From Parcubacteria group bacterium Greene0714_7 (GTDB lineage Bacteria; Patescibacteria; Paceibacteria; UBA9973; UBA2103): a DNA stretch of 64,000 bases. Where the stretch lies: positions 186,001 through 250,000 of the forward strand of contig VMHB01000001.1 in NCBI GenBank assembly GCA_007378985.1. Reading direction: 5' to 3'. Below are positions 40,330 to 49,012 of this stretch, in pieces. The notes under the pieces were generated by a model. It searched no databases. It worked only from the letters and a program-made list of their open reading frames with translations, and had not been told where the DNA came from. Numbering within the stretch: position 1 is the stretch's first letter; every line of letters starts with the position of its first letter. The position numbers were made by a program, and so were the translations under genes.

Positions 40330-43300
40330 TTAGAGAGGGGAAGAAGGGTTCCAGAATTGTTTCCCCGGGTTTCGGTAGACGAGGATTGGTGTGAGTACGA
40401 GTGTCAGAATCATTGCAAATGAGAGACCAAACATAATAGCGAAGGCAAGAGGTCCCCATAGTGCAGATGCGCCAGCGAGAGGAATCATACCAATGACGGT
40501 AGTGATGGTAGTGAGAACAATTGGTCGAAGCCTGCTTGCTGAACCGTCAACAACTACCTCCTCCAGTGTCTTTCCTTCGGGATTCTTCATGCGGATTATG
40601 ATTGAGTCCACAAGAATTATGGCGTGGTTGATTATGACACCAGCAAGTGCAATGACACCTAAGAGAGATGAGAACGAGAGCGGTTGTCCCGTAAGTGCAA
40701 GGCCACCTAATACTCCAATGAGAGAAAGAATGACGAGCATGAGGAGATAGAACGAATAGCGGAATGAATTGAATTCGAGTACTAGAACTGCAAGCATAAG
40801 CACCAAACCAGCGAGGAAGGCAATTCCCATTTCGCTGAATGACTTATTTACATCTTCCGTTTCGCCTCCGATTTTCATTACGACACCAGTAGGCAAAGTT
40901 TCTTTTTCAATAGCTTTTTTGAATGCGGTAGATACCTCAACAGCTGTTGCTCCTCCTGCAGTGTAGCTAGAGACAGTAGCAATGTTTTTTTGGTCTTGGC
41001 GCCTAATAACTGCGTTTGATTTTTCAATAGAAGGGGAGAGAATTGAGCCTAACAGTACTGTGCCTCGAGGCGTTTTTACAGAGAGGTTTAAGAGCGTATT
41101 GATATCTGCTTTTGTAGTATCTTCCGGTTCTTGCCAAGAAGGGTTGAGGTTTGTGGAGACAAGAACGTCGATGTCCTCGGTGTCATTTTTTATAGTGGTT
41201 GCAACAACACCTGAGACTGCAGTTCGGAGAATGCTTGCTACCTGTAGAGGAGAGAGCCCCACTTGTGATGCCTTGGCGCGGTCAATAGTGAGGGCAAACT
41301 GTGTTCCATCGTCCTTAATAGATGTAGCTACTTCAGCAGTACCTTTAATGGAGCGCATTATTTTTTCGCCTGTAGCTACTGAGCGCTCTAAGTCATCAAG
41401 ATTGTCTCCAGAGAAGGTTATAAGAACTGGGGCGCCTGAAGGTGGTCCGCCAGCTGGCTCGAATGCATTTACAGAAAATTCATGGAAAACAGAAACTTTG
41501 TTTCTGAGCTCTTCAGTAATTTGTGTTGAAGTTTGTTTTCGATCTTCTTTCGGTACAAGCTTGATGGTGATGTTTGCGTATTTGGCACCGCTGGATTGAT
41601 TTTGACTTAATCCTGATGAGGCACCAACAGTTGTTACAAATGAGCTGATACGCGAATCGTTATAAAGAAGCTCTTCTACACCTCGGGTGGCAAGATCAGT
41701 CACTTCAAGTGGTGTGCCTTGCTTTGCTTCTACTTCAAGATATACATAATCGGCATCCTCTGATGGGAAAAAGAGCACTTTCACAATGCCTGACACTGGT
41801 AAGAGAATTGCTACGACGAGAGCGAGACCCAATCCAAGCATGAATCTATTTTGGAATTTTCTATTTTTCAAAACTCCCGTAAGAAAGCTTCGGTACCATA
41901 CTTGCGCTTTGTTGTTCCACTCTTCTTGTATGATTTGAAGTTTGCCAGTGCTTCGCTTGGTGAGATTTATTGCAATTAATGGCACTAAACCGAGTGCTAC
42001 AAAAATCGAAGCAATAAGAACGGTAATGATTGTAAAGGGGATTGATTGAATGTATTGACCTACAATACCTGAAATAAAGAAGAGTGGCGCAAACATAACG
42101 ACAGTCGTCATAGTGCCTGCGGTTAGGGGCCTGGCATATTCGCGAATCGCTTCTTTTGCTGCACGAATTGGATCCCCAAATTTCTGATAGCGCGTGTGAA
42201 TTGCTTCCGTCACCACGATGCCAGAATCAACAAGAATGCCGATTGCAAGAATGAGTGCAAAGAGGGAGACGAAATTTATGGTGTTACCTGAAGCGTTCAG
42301 TCCTATGAATGCAATAACGAAAGAAAGAGGAATTGAAAGTCCTGCAACGAGAGATTCTCGCCAGCCAATTGTTAACACAAGACAGATCATGACGAGAGCG
42401 ATTGTTTCTAAGCCAACTTTAGTAAGTTCGCTCAAACTTTTCTGAACTTCTTCTCCAAGGTCAATCGAGATATCGGTAGTAATACCCAAAAGCATTGTTC
42501 CCGAGAGCGAGTTTAGTTTTTCTTTTGCTGCTGATGCTGTTTTGAAAATATTTCCTCCAGCTTTTTTATATACTGAAAGGGTAATTGCAGGCTCTGCTGG
42601 AGCGCCTTTAGTAGAAACGCGAGATACACTTTTTGCTTTCTCAAGACCGTTAACGATGTCCGCTACATCGCGAAGATAAATTGGGTTGCCATCTAAATTC
42701 CCGATACTTGTTTGCGCGAGTTCTTCTGGATCATTCAAATCGCCCTTAAAGGCAACAGAATACTCAATGGCATCGACAGTTATAGTGCCAACAGGTAAAG
42801 AACTATTGGACGCACTTAGGGCAGATACTACGTCCGTAAGTGATAGTCCGTATGATTGTAAAGCTTCTTTGCGAACTATTATGTTCGCTTCTCGTTCGCG
42901 GGTACCGCTGATTTCCACTCTGGACACACCAGATACTTGTTCAAGTTCATCCTGCACATCTTTGGCAAGACGAGTAAATTCTGTTGGTGGAAGTCCGCCA
43001 GAAAGAGACACTATAAAAATTGGTTGATCGTTCGCTGTGATGCGGAGTACTACAGGTTCGTCTGCATCTTTAGGAAGTTTTGGTTTTGCACGGTCAACCG
43101 CATCTTTAACATCCTGAATTGATTTATCAATATTTGCCGATGCTTCAAATTCAGCACTCACTACAGAGACTCCCTCGCGAGAAGAGGAAGTGAGTTTGTG
43201 AAGGTTCTCAACAGTGCCAACCTCTTTCTCTATTTCCTTTGTTATGAGTTTTTCAGTGTCTGCCGCGGAGGCACCACGAAGCGTTGTTTGAATAATGGCA

Positions 43301-43434
43301 ATAGGAATTGTTACCTCTGGGGCATTCTCTTTTGGTATTGCTAAAACGGCTACAAATCCCGCCACCACAAGAGCGATTATCACTAGAATAGTGAACTGCC
43401 TGCGTTCAATGAAAAAGTTCCAAAATTTATGCAT
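40330..43434 (-). CDS. RND-family efflux transporter, HAE1/AcrB-like permease
   Basis: 1034 residues with the duplicated RND architecture: membrane helix 1, a large extracytoplasmic porter loop, helices 2-7, a second loop, helices 8-12. GILVDSGIVVTEAI in helix 4 keeps one of the two Asp of AcrB; the Lys of helix 10 is replaced (GVIINHAIILVDS), as in other HAE1 members. The partner fusion protein is encoded 30 nt upstream. No outer-membrane channel is visible, so a tripartite pump is not implied. Confidence 0.93.
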   Translation of the reverse strand: MHKFWNFFIERRQFTILVIIALVVAGFVAVLAIPKENAPEVTIPIAIIQTTLRGASAADTEKLITKEIEKEVGTVENLHKLTSSSREGVSVVSAEFEASANIDKSIQDVKDAVDRAKPKLPKDADEPVVLRITANDQPIFIVSLSGGLPPTEFTRLAKDVQDELEQVSGVSRVEISGTREREANIIVRKEALQSYGLSLTDVVSALSASNSSLPVGTITVDAIEYSVAFKGDLNDPEELAQTSIGNLDGNPIYLRDVADIVNGLEKAKSVSRVSTKGAPAEPAITLSVYKKAGGNIFKTASAAKEKLNSLSGTMLLGITTDISIDLGEEVQKSLSELTKVGLETIALVMICLVLTIGWRESLVAGLSIPLSFVIAFIGLNASGNTINFVSLFALILAIGILVDSGIVVTEAIHTRYQKFGDPIRAAKEAIREYARPLTAGTMTTVVMFAPLFFISGIVGQYIQSIPFTIITVLIASIFVALGLVPLIAINLTKRSTGKLQIIQEEWNNKAQVWYRSFLTGVLKNRKFQNRFMLGLGLALVVAILLPVSGIVKVLFFPSEDADYVYLEVEAKQGTPLEVTDLATRGVEELLYNDSRISSFVTTVGASSGLSQNQSSGAKYANITIKLVPKEDRKQTSTQITEELRNKVSVFHEFSVNAFEPAGGPPSGAPVLITFSGDNLDDLERSVATGEKIMRSIKGTAEVATSIKDDGTQFALTIDRAKASQVGLSPLQVASILRTAVSGVVATTIKNDTEDIDVLVSTNLNPSWQEPEDTTKADINTLLNLSVKTPRGTVLLGSILSPSIEKSNAVIRRQDQKNIATVSSYTAGGATAVEVSTAFKKAIEKETLPTGVVMKIGGETEDVNKSFSEMGIAFLAGLVLMLAVLVLEFNSFRYSFYLLMLVILSLIGVLGGLALTGQPLSFSSLLGVIALAGVIINHAIILVDSIIIRMKNPEGKTLEEVVVDGSASRLRPIVLTTITTVIGMIPLAGASALWGPLAFAIMFGLSFAMILTLVLTPILVYRNPGKQFWNPSSPL

Positions 43435-43464
43435 AAGAGTTAGCTAATGGCTATACCCTAAAAC

Positions 43465-45066
43465 CTATTGGCTAATAATTACTTCTTCACCATCCTTCAG
43501 GCCTCGTGCATCTTTAACTATTCTCATGTCGGAAGTTATTCCTGAAGTTACTGCAATTCTAGAACCTGCAAGCGTTCCGACGATCACAGGGTGAGGGACA
43601 AGGATTCCATTTTCACTAACAGTGAAAACAATTGTCCCTTCAGGGGTAATTTTGAGTGCAGATAAAGGCAGAGTGAGGAGGGTATCTTTTACGGATGTTT
43701 TAGTTGTTCGCGCAATGGAGACAGATGCACTTGATCCAGAAACTAGCGAAGTGTTTTGAGGAATAGAGATACGAACTTCAGCCTTTTTTGTTATAGGATC
43801 AAGGGCGTTTGCCAGTCTTGCAACTTTTCCTGTGACGGATTTTCCAACCACTACAGTTGCTCCAACGGAAATATCAGCAATATCACGCTCAGAAACGAAT
43901 ACGACAACTTCAAGGCCTCGCGCGTTCGTTATATACACAACAGGCACTGACGCGTTCACGAAAGACCCCACCTCAAGATCAAGGCGGTTGATAGTGCCTC
44001 CAATTGGTGCGCGGATGATAGTTTTTTCTAAGTTAGCTTTCGCCACTTGAAGATTAGCCTCTGCTCCGCGTACATCTGAATTTTGTGATGTGCCCCCAGA
44101 AAGATTTTCTGTTGATACTTGCACTGCGGCAGTTTTTGCCTTTAGATTTTCAATCGCACTGTTAACTGCGGACGCAGCACCGTTTACGTTTGAAAGTGCT
44201 AGAGATACATCGGCACGATATCCTGCAATTGCAGCATCAGTAACTGAGCCAGACGCAATTGCTTTATTGAGAGCTGAAACCGTTGCAGAGAGAAGGTCGC
44301 GAACTTTATTGATGTCACTTCTGAGAGTCTCAAGCTCAGCCAAGGCGCTTGTGGCATCAGTTGGAGTTTCTGCTTTTTCTTCTCGTGCTAAAACTGTCTG
44401 TATTGCAAGGCGTTTACTTTCAACAGTGAGAACAGCCTGAGAATTTGAAGTTGATACTATAAATTTAGGTTGTGAGCCGTTTGGATTAGAAAATACCCCA
44501 TCTAATTTTTTACTCACTGCATCATCGAGTGTCGCATACGTTCCGAGGATAGTATTTTTCGCTGAATTAATTGCTGAAGTGAGACTGTCTTCTGCGGACC
44601 CAAGACCGATACCGGTTATTGTTGCACCTGTCTTTGCTTTATCGAGGGCTGCTTCCGCTTGAGCTACTCCTGCGCGTTGTGAATCATTCTTTAGGTCTGC
44701 AATGACTGCTCCAGCACCAACTGTGTCACCGAGTGATCGGTAGACGTGAGCGACGGTGCCCGATACGTCAGGAGCTACATTGGCTTCGCTTACGGAGCGA
44801 ACTTCACCAATTAGAGATATAGGTTCTGGTGCGGAAAGATCACTGGCTGAAAGCAAGGTCACTTGTCGTCTTCCATCTGTAGCACCTTCAAGTTTTGATT
44901 TAAAAAAATAAGATATACCCACACTCCCTGCAATAAGGGCAACAATAATACCAAGGGAAATGAGTTTATGTGCTTTTGCTACGATAAAAAATTCTTGTGA
45001 AGCTTTCCAAATAAATATCAATCCTCCCCGAAGAAAAGTGAGTGCACGTATAAGATGTTCATTCAT
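43465..45066 (-). CDS. RND-type membrane fusion (HlyD/AcrA-like) protein
   Basis: 533 residues. N-terminal membrane anchor (about 31-55), then a lipoyl half (GTVAHVYRSLGDTVGAGAVIADLKN), a long Ala-rich coiled hairpin (about 130-330), the returning half (TIIRAPIGGTINRLDLEVGSFVN) and beta-barrel domains (SERDIADISVGATVVV, KAEVRISIPQN). It connects the permease to the cell surface. Between AbrB and RND genes in one operon. Confidence 0.92.
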   Translation of the reverse strand: MNEHLIRALTFLRGGLIFIWKASQEFFIVAKAHKLISLGIIVALIAGSVGISYFFKSKLEGATDGRRQVTLLSASDLSAPEPISLIGEVRSVSEANVAPDVSGTVAHVYRSLGDTVGAGAVIADLKNDSQRAGVAQAEAALDKAKTGATITGIGLGSAEDSLTSAINSAKNTILGTYATLDDAVSKKLDGVFSNPNGSQPKFIVSTSNSQAVLTVESKRLAIQTVLAREEKAETPTDATSALAELETLRSDINKVRDLLSATVSALNKAIASGSVTDAAIAGYRADVSLALSNVNGAASAVNSAIENLKAKTAAVQVSTENLSGGTSQNSDVRGAEANLQVAKANLEKTIIRAPIGGTINRLDLEVGSFVNASVPVVYITNARGLEVVVFVSERDIADISVGATVVVGKSVTGKVARLANALDPITKKAEVRISIPQNTSLVSGSSASVSIARTTKTSVKDTLLTLPLSALKITPEGTIVFTVSENGILVPHPVIVGTLAGSRIAVTSGITSDMRIVKDARGLKDGEEVIISQ

Positions 45067-45069
45067 ATG

Positions 45070-45327
45070 TTACGACCGTTCAGTTTTTTTAAGTACCGAG
45101 CGAATATTTTTTAAATTGCCTGCTAAATGCGCTGCGAATTTTTCAACATTGGCAAGCTTAGTAAATGCAATCATATCGCATCCCATACCAAAAACGAGTA
45201 ATTTTTCACCGTCTTTAAGGTTCATTGCTTTGCGTGCTTCGGCGGGAATTACAACCTGCCCTTTAGCGCCCACTGTGGTGGCGCCATAAAACTCTTTTTG
45301 AGTAGTGTGTGGTTTTATCATAAGCAT
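45070..45327 (-). CDS. AbrB/SpoVT-type regulator
   Basis: 85 residues from MLMIKPHTTQKEFYG. TTVGAKGQVVIPAEARKAMNLKDGEKLLVFG is the swapped-hairpin AbrB DNA-binding domain. It opens the RND operon, so it probably controls the pump. On the minus strand TACGAT ends 5 nt before this ATG; the frame is open to 45399. Confidence 0.88.
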   Translation of the reverse strand: MLMIKPHTTQKEFYGATTVGAKGQVVIPAEARKAMNLKDGEKLLVFGMGCDMIAFTKLANVEKFAAHLAGNLKNIRSVLKKTERS

Positions 45328-45453
45328 TCGGAATCGTATCATGAATATCCTAATACATACAAGTATGAAATGTAAGAATATCAGCAAGCTCGTCCACATA
45401 CATCTTTAGATAAAAAATAAAGGAAAGATTGTATGTCTGCTAGAATAGGCGAC

Positions 45454-46041
45454 ATGACTTCGAGCAAGAAAAAAATATTTATCCTCATGGGAAATCCCGA
45501 CAGCGATTCTCGTACAGGACACCTTGCTGATGCATATGAACTCGGAGCTCTTGAGGCGGGGCATGAAGTGAGGCGCCAAAATGTAGGCGAAATGCATTTT
45601 GACCCAATACTCCATAAGGGATATAAGGTTATTCAGGAATTAGAGCCTGATTTAAAAACATTTCAGGAGAATGTACGCTGGGCAGATCATTTGGTGGTGC
45701 TATATCCAAACTGGTGGTCTACGATGCCCGCACTTCTAAAAGGACTCATTGATCGAGCGTGGCTTCCGGGGTTTGCGTTTCGTTTTCATAAAACCGATGT
45801 CTGGTGGGACGGTCTCCTCAAAGGTAAAAGTGCACGAATCATAATTCTAGCCAATACACACCCATGGTTTGCGTGGCTTATGTTTGGCGAGTTCACCAAT
45901 GAACTTGCTCGCGCAACGCTGGCATTTTCAGGTATAGCCCCAATTTTTATAAATGTACTTACTCCATCTGAAAAAGTTTCTGAAACCAAATGGAAAAAAT
46001 GGGTGCAGATGGTGCAAGAGATGGGTTCCCGTGCTACTTGA
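45454..46041 (+). CDS. NAD(P)H dehydrogenase (quinone), flavodoxin fold
   Basis: 195 residues of the NQO1/MdaB/KefF family: ILMGNPDSDSRTGHLADAY (FMN-phosphate loop), then VLYPNWWSTMPALLKGLIDR, diagnostic for the family. It likely carries out two-electron reduction of quinones or similar compounds. A TAGAAT box ends 7 nt before the ATG at 45454, which is preferred to the start at 45433. A duplicate of its last codons is found at 46329. Confidence 0.88.
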   Translation: MTSSKKKIFILMGNPDSDSRTGHLADAYELGALEAGHEVRRQNVGEMHFDPILHKGYKVIQELEPDLKTFQENVRWADHLVVLYPNWWSTMPALLKGLIDRAWLPGFAFRFHKTDVWWDGLLKGKSARIIILANTHPWFAWLMFGEFTNELARATLAFSGIAPIFINVLTPSEKVSETKWKKWVQMVQEMGSRAT

Positions 46042-46066
46042 CAAAAATAGTTACATGGTATATAAT
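46038..46066 (+). promoter_or_regulatory. Consensus promoter of the 57-aa ORF
   Basis: TTGACA (46038-46043), 17-nt spacer, TATAAT (46061-46066). It overlaps the end of the reductase gene; the ATG is 22 nt further on. Confidence 0.75.
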
Positions 46067-46088
46067 ATGCAGTACATTAAAAAATTAT

Positions 46089-46262
46089 ATGAGCGAAGAA
46101 TCACTAAAACAAATTGGACTTACTCCTGATCAGCGGGCAATTATACAACAATTCAGAGAAAGAGGTATTATTCCAAATGCAGCACTTAAGATGCTTGAGC
46201 GACTGATGATAGACGCTAAACTCGATGCTGAGGCTACAGTTAGACACTTTAAGAGGGGTTGA
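46089..46262 (+). CDS. Small helical hypothetical protein, 57 aa
   Basis: MSEESLKQIGLTPDQRAIIQQFRERGIIPNAALKMLERLMIDAKLDAEATVRHFKRG: two or three helices, no Cys. It resembles a small adaptor or DNA-binding helix bundle but no family is recognised. Preceded by a perfect consensus promoter. Confidence 0.55.
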   Translation: MSEESLKQIGLTPDQRAIIQQFRERGIIPNAALKMLERLMIDAKLDAEATVRHFKRG

Positions 46263-46328
46263 GAATTGCTGATTGAAGTCGAGTGTTTCATACACTAACT
46301 AGCCAATTTTTTATTTAGGAGATATTAG

Positions 46329-46391
46329 AAAAAAGAAAAATGGAAACAGTGGGTTGATATAGTTCAACAAATAGGAAGTAGGGCAAAATAA
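46329..46391 (+). pseudogene. Remnant of a second reductase gene (3' end only)
   Basis: The frame closing with TAA at 46389 encodes EKWKQWVDIVQQIGSRAK, matching the C-terminus TKWKKWVQMVQEMGSRAT of the reductase at 45454 at 11 of 18 positions. No upstream part of the gene remains. A tandem duplication that was mostly lost is the simplest explanation; the 57-aa ORF now occupies the gap. Confidence 0.65.
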
Positions 46392-46435
46392 ATTAGGACC
46401 CTCTAATAATTAATGCCCCGTGTCTCCGAAAAACA

Positions 46436-46479
46436 CCTGTATAGTATAAAATCACGGTCGTGATTTTATACTATACAGG
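46436..46479 (+). repeat. 44-bp palindrome, TATAGTATA type, copy 3
   Basis: CCTGTATAGTATAAAA arms with the centre TCACGGTCGTGA; only the two central bases are unpaired. The outer arms match the copies at 30575 and 31049, while the inner part differs with compensating changes. It lies 59 bp before ychF. Confidence 0.75.
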
Positions 46480-46538
46480 GTTTTAAATTTTTTTTTTAGG
46501 CTAGCCACTAAAGCCTAAACCCTATACACTGCTCCTTT

Positions 46539-47636
46539 ATGGGTTTATCTATTGGAATTGTTGGACTGCCAAATGTCGGGAAATCCACGCTTTTTAATGC
46601 GCTCACCGCAAAAGGTGTTCCTGCAGAGAATTATCCGTTTTGTACCATCGATCCATCGGTGGGTATTGTGCCCGTGCCTGATCCTCGTCTTCAAAAACTC
46701 GCAACGCTTTCGAGCTGTTTTAAGATTATTCCTGCGGTTATCGAATTCGTTGATATTGCAGGCTTGGTAAAGGGTGCCTCTGAAGGCGCAGGTTTAGGAA
46801 ATCAGTTTCTCCAACATATTCGCGAGACCGATGCGATTTTGGAAGTGGTCCGTATTTTTGATGACGCCGATATTACACACGTTGAGGGGGAGGTTGATCC
46901 TGTTCATGATATTGAAGTCATCAATTTAGAGCTTGTCCTTACCGACCTTTCTGCGGTAGCGAAGAGACTTCAGAGTGTTGAACGTGATGCTAAACGAGGT
47001 GTAAAGGAGGCAATTTTAGAGCAAGCAACATTACAGAAAGTTGACCAAACTCTTTCGGAAGGGAAACTCGCTTCAACAACACCTCTGACAAGTGAAGAGC
47101 GCCACGCAATACGCGCGTTGCAACTTCTAACCATGAAGCCAATTATGTACGCCCTCAATAAAAAAGCGGGAGGACACAATCTTGATGAGATGAATGATGG
47201 CAGGTATCAGAAACTGATTGAATTTTTAGATGGTATGGGTGCTGAATACGCCACTGTGGATGCAGGCATTGAAGGGGAGCTTCGTGATGTGGCAGGTGAA
47301 GACAAAGAAACACTTAGACGAGAGTTTGGGGTTTTAGACGATGGGCTGGACGGGCTTATTCGTGCAGGATATCGATTACTTGGATTAATGACATTTCTTA
47401 CCACTGGTGAAGTTGAAACAAGAGCTTGGACAGTGAAGATTGGTTCAACGGCACCTGAGGCGGGAGCTGCTATTCATACTGATTTCAGGGATACATTTAT
47501 TAGGGCGGAGGTGGTTGCCTATGACAAACTCATTGAAGCTGGTTCATACGCTACAGCTCGCGAAAAAGGGTGGGTTCGGACAGAAGGCAAGGAGTATATT
47601 GTTAAAGACGGGGATGTTATTGAGTTTAAGGTTTGA
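46539..47636 (+). CDS. ychF: Redox-regulated ATPase YchF (OBG family)
   Basis: 365 residues. GLPNVGKSTLFNAL is the P-loop, VDIAGLVKGASEGAGLGNQFL the switch region, YALNKKAG the altered base-specificity motif (NxxE in YchF, here NKKA), and a C-terminal TGS domain (VKIGSTAPEAGAAIHTDFRDTFIRAEV). It binds ribosomes. A TATACA/TACACT box within a CCTAAACCCTATACACT motif precedes the start. Confidence 0.95.
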   Translation: MGLSIGIVGLPNVGKSTLFNALTAKGVPAENYPFCTIDPSVGIVPVPDPRLQKLATLSSCFKIIPAVIEFVDIAGLVKGASEGAGLGNQFLQHIRETDAILEVVRIFDDADITHVEGEVDPVHDIEVINLELVLTDLSAVAKRLQSVERDAKRGVKEAILEQATLQKVDQTLSEGKLASTTPLTSEERHAIRALQLLTMKPIMYALNKKAGGHNLDEMNDGRYQKLIEFLDGMGAEYATVDAGIEGELRDVAGEDKETLRREFGVLDDGLDGLIRAGYRLLGLMTFLTTGEVETRAWTVKIGSTAPEAGAAIHTDFRDTFIRAEVVAYDKLIEAGSYATAREKGWVRTEGKEYIVKDGDVIEFKV

Positions 47637-47707
47637 GTTACTGTGTGCCATTGACACTATTCAAAAATTCTATATAATTTTTTCTTAGTAAAAATAACAC
47701 TAAATAT

Positions 47708-47848
47708 ATGGGTAACATAGAAGGTTCAGGTGCCCTTGCTCTTCTGGGCGTATTGAATACTAGAAAACCAAAACCAGACTCCCTTCCGCCGTATTGTTCA
47801 GAATGTGAGCGCAGGCATGTAGGGTCTTGTCGCAAGTTGTGGGGTTAG
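47708..47848 (+). CDS. Small Cys-motif protein, 46 aa
   Basis: MGNIEGSGALALLGVLNTRKPKP, then YCSECERRHVGSCRKLWG. CSEC plus one more Cys and a His could bind zinc. Independent small ORF between ychF and a membrane protein; function unknown. Confidence 0.45.
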   Translation: MGNIEGSGALALLGVLNTRKPKPDSLPPYCSECERRHVGSCRKLWG

Positions 47849-47914
47849 TTTTTGACTCCCATTGTTTTATCCATGTTAGGCTGAAGTAAGCATTATTGTC
47901 TTATATTTTTTCCT

Positions 47915-48868
47915 ATGGATACAACAACTCAAGTTAAAGCCAAAGTTACTGCAAAAGACTTCTTTTTGTGGCTTGGCGCGATGGTCGCGCTGTATGTTTC
48001 AGCAACATCGCTCATTCTTTTAGTGCATCAGTATATAAATGTATTTTTTCCTAATGCCCTAGACTACGCAGCTTCGTACTCCAGTTCGATGCGATTCGCG
48101 ATAGCGTCTCTCGTTGTGTTTTTCCCGCTCTATGTGTGGCTTACACGGATGCTCCACGAAGACATTCGGCACACACCTTTGAAGCAAGAACTCTGGGTTC
48201 GCAAATGGCTCATCTTTCTCACGCTCTTTGTTGCAGGTATAACCATGGCAATCGATTTAGTGATGCTCGTCAATACATTCTTAAATGGTGATATAACAAC
48301 TCGCTTCATCCTCAAGGCGCTCACAATACTCGTCGTTATTGGTGGTGGTTTTTGGTACTACCTTAATGAATTGAAAGGAAAGTGGGAGGAAAAGAAAAAA
48401 GAATCTACTGTTGTCGCTTTTGTTGTTTCTGGCATTGTCCTCGCAACGATAGTTAGCGCTTTCTTCATAATAGGCTCTCCACAAACGGAGCGTTTGGCAC
48501 GCTTTGATGAGCAGAAAACTTATGATTTGCAGAGCATTCAGTGGCAGATAGTAAGTTACTGGCAACAAAAAGAAAAATTACCAGTAGGTATTTCAGATCT
48601 TGAAGATCCATTAACCGGCTTTGTTGCTCCGAAAGATCCTCAAACTGGAGCTTCATACACTTATGAGTCAACAGGCGCAATGTCATTTAAGCTTTGTGCC
48701 GATTTTAACGCACCAAGTCGCGACATGGTCGTGGATGGGAAAAGTAGACCTGCTGTTCCTCAGCCAGTAGGAAGTGAACTCGCTAATGAAAATTGGAAAC
48801 ACGACAAAGGCACTGTTTGTTTTGACCGAACCATTGATCCAGAGCGTTTTCCTGTTTTCAAGAAATAG
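47915..48868 (+). CDS. DUF5671-type membrane protein with C-terminal soluble domain
   Basis: 317 residues. AKDFFLWLGAMVALYVSATSLILLVHQYINVFFP is the DUF5671 opening; about five helices follow to residue 190, then a soluble domain with TYDLQSIQWQIVSYWQQKEKLP, similar to the pilin-like C-termini (LPxxLxxL) of CPR proteins. A TATATT box ends 7 nt before the ATG. Function unknown. Confidence 0.75.
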   Translation: MDTTTQVKAKVTAKDFFLWLGAMVALYVSATSLILLVHQYINVFFPNALDYAASYSSSMRFAIASLVVFFPLYVWLTRMLHEDIRHTPLKQELWVRKWLIFLTLFVAGITMAIDLVMLVNTFLNGDITTRFILKALTILVVIGGGFWYYLNELKGKWEEKKKESTVVAFVVSGIVLATIVSAFFIIGSPQTERLARFDEQKTYDLQSIQWQIVSYWQQKEKLPVGISDLEDPLTGFVAPKDPQTGASYTYESTGAMSFKLCADFNAPSRDMVVDGKSRPAVPQPVGSELANENWKHDKGTVCFDRTIDPERFPVFKK

Positions 48869-48892
48869 CTTTCAGCTTGGAGTTTTCAGTCG

Positions 48893-48898
48893 TATAAT
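48893..48898 (+). promoter_or_regulatory. -10 box of the leuS leader ORF, leaderless
   Basis: Perfect TATAAT ending exactly 6 nt before the ATG at 48905 of the upstream ORF, not before leuS itself. Confidence 0.7.
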
Positions 48899-48904
48899 CC
48901 CTAC

Positions 48905-49006
48905 ATGGGAAGTTACGACCGCCCCAGTACCACCGGGCTCCGCATGGCTACGGGGCAGGAAGTGGTTCGATATATAATCGTGTTTTTGACATTTTCAGTA
49001 CCCTAA
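48905..49006 (+). CDS. Upstream ORF mimicking the LeuS N-terminus, 33 codons
   Basis: MGSYDR resembles the LeuS start MQSYDH, the similarity ending at the same GAC codon as in the uvrB and atpG cases. It then enters the CCCCAGT...GGGGCAGG hairpin and stops 6 nt before the leuS ATG. It has its own TATAAT with 6-nt spacing. Confidence 0.55.
   Translation: MGSYDRPSTTGLRMATGQEVVRYIIVFLTFSVP
48920..48960 (+). repeat. CCCCAGT...GGGGCAGG hairpin element, copy 3
   Basis: GCCCCAGTACCACCGGGC on the left, GCATGGCTACGGGGCAGG on the right; GTA/TAC, CCA/TGG and CCCC/GGGG pair. Same ends as copies 1 and 2. Confidence 0.65.
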
Positions 49007-49012
49007 ATCTGC

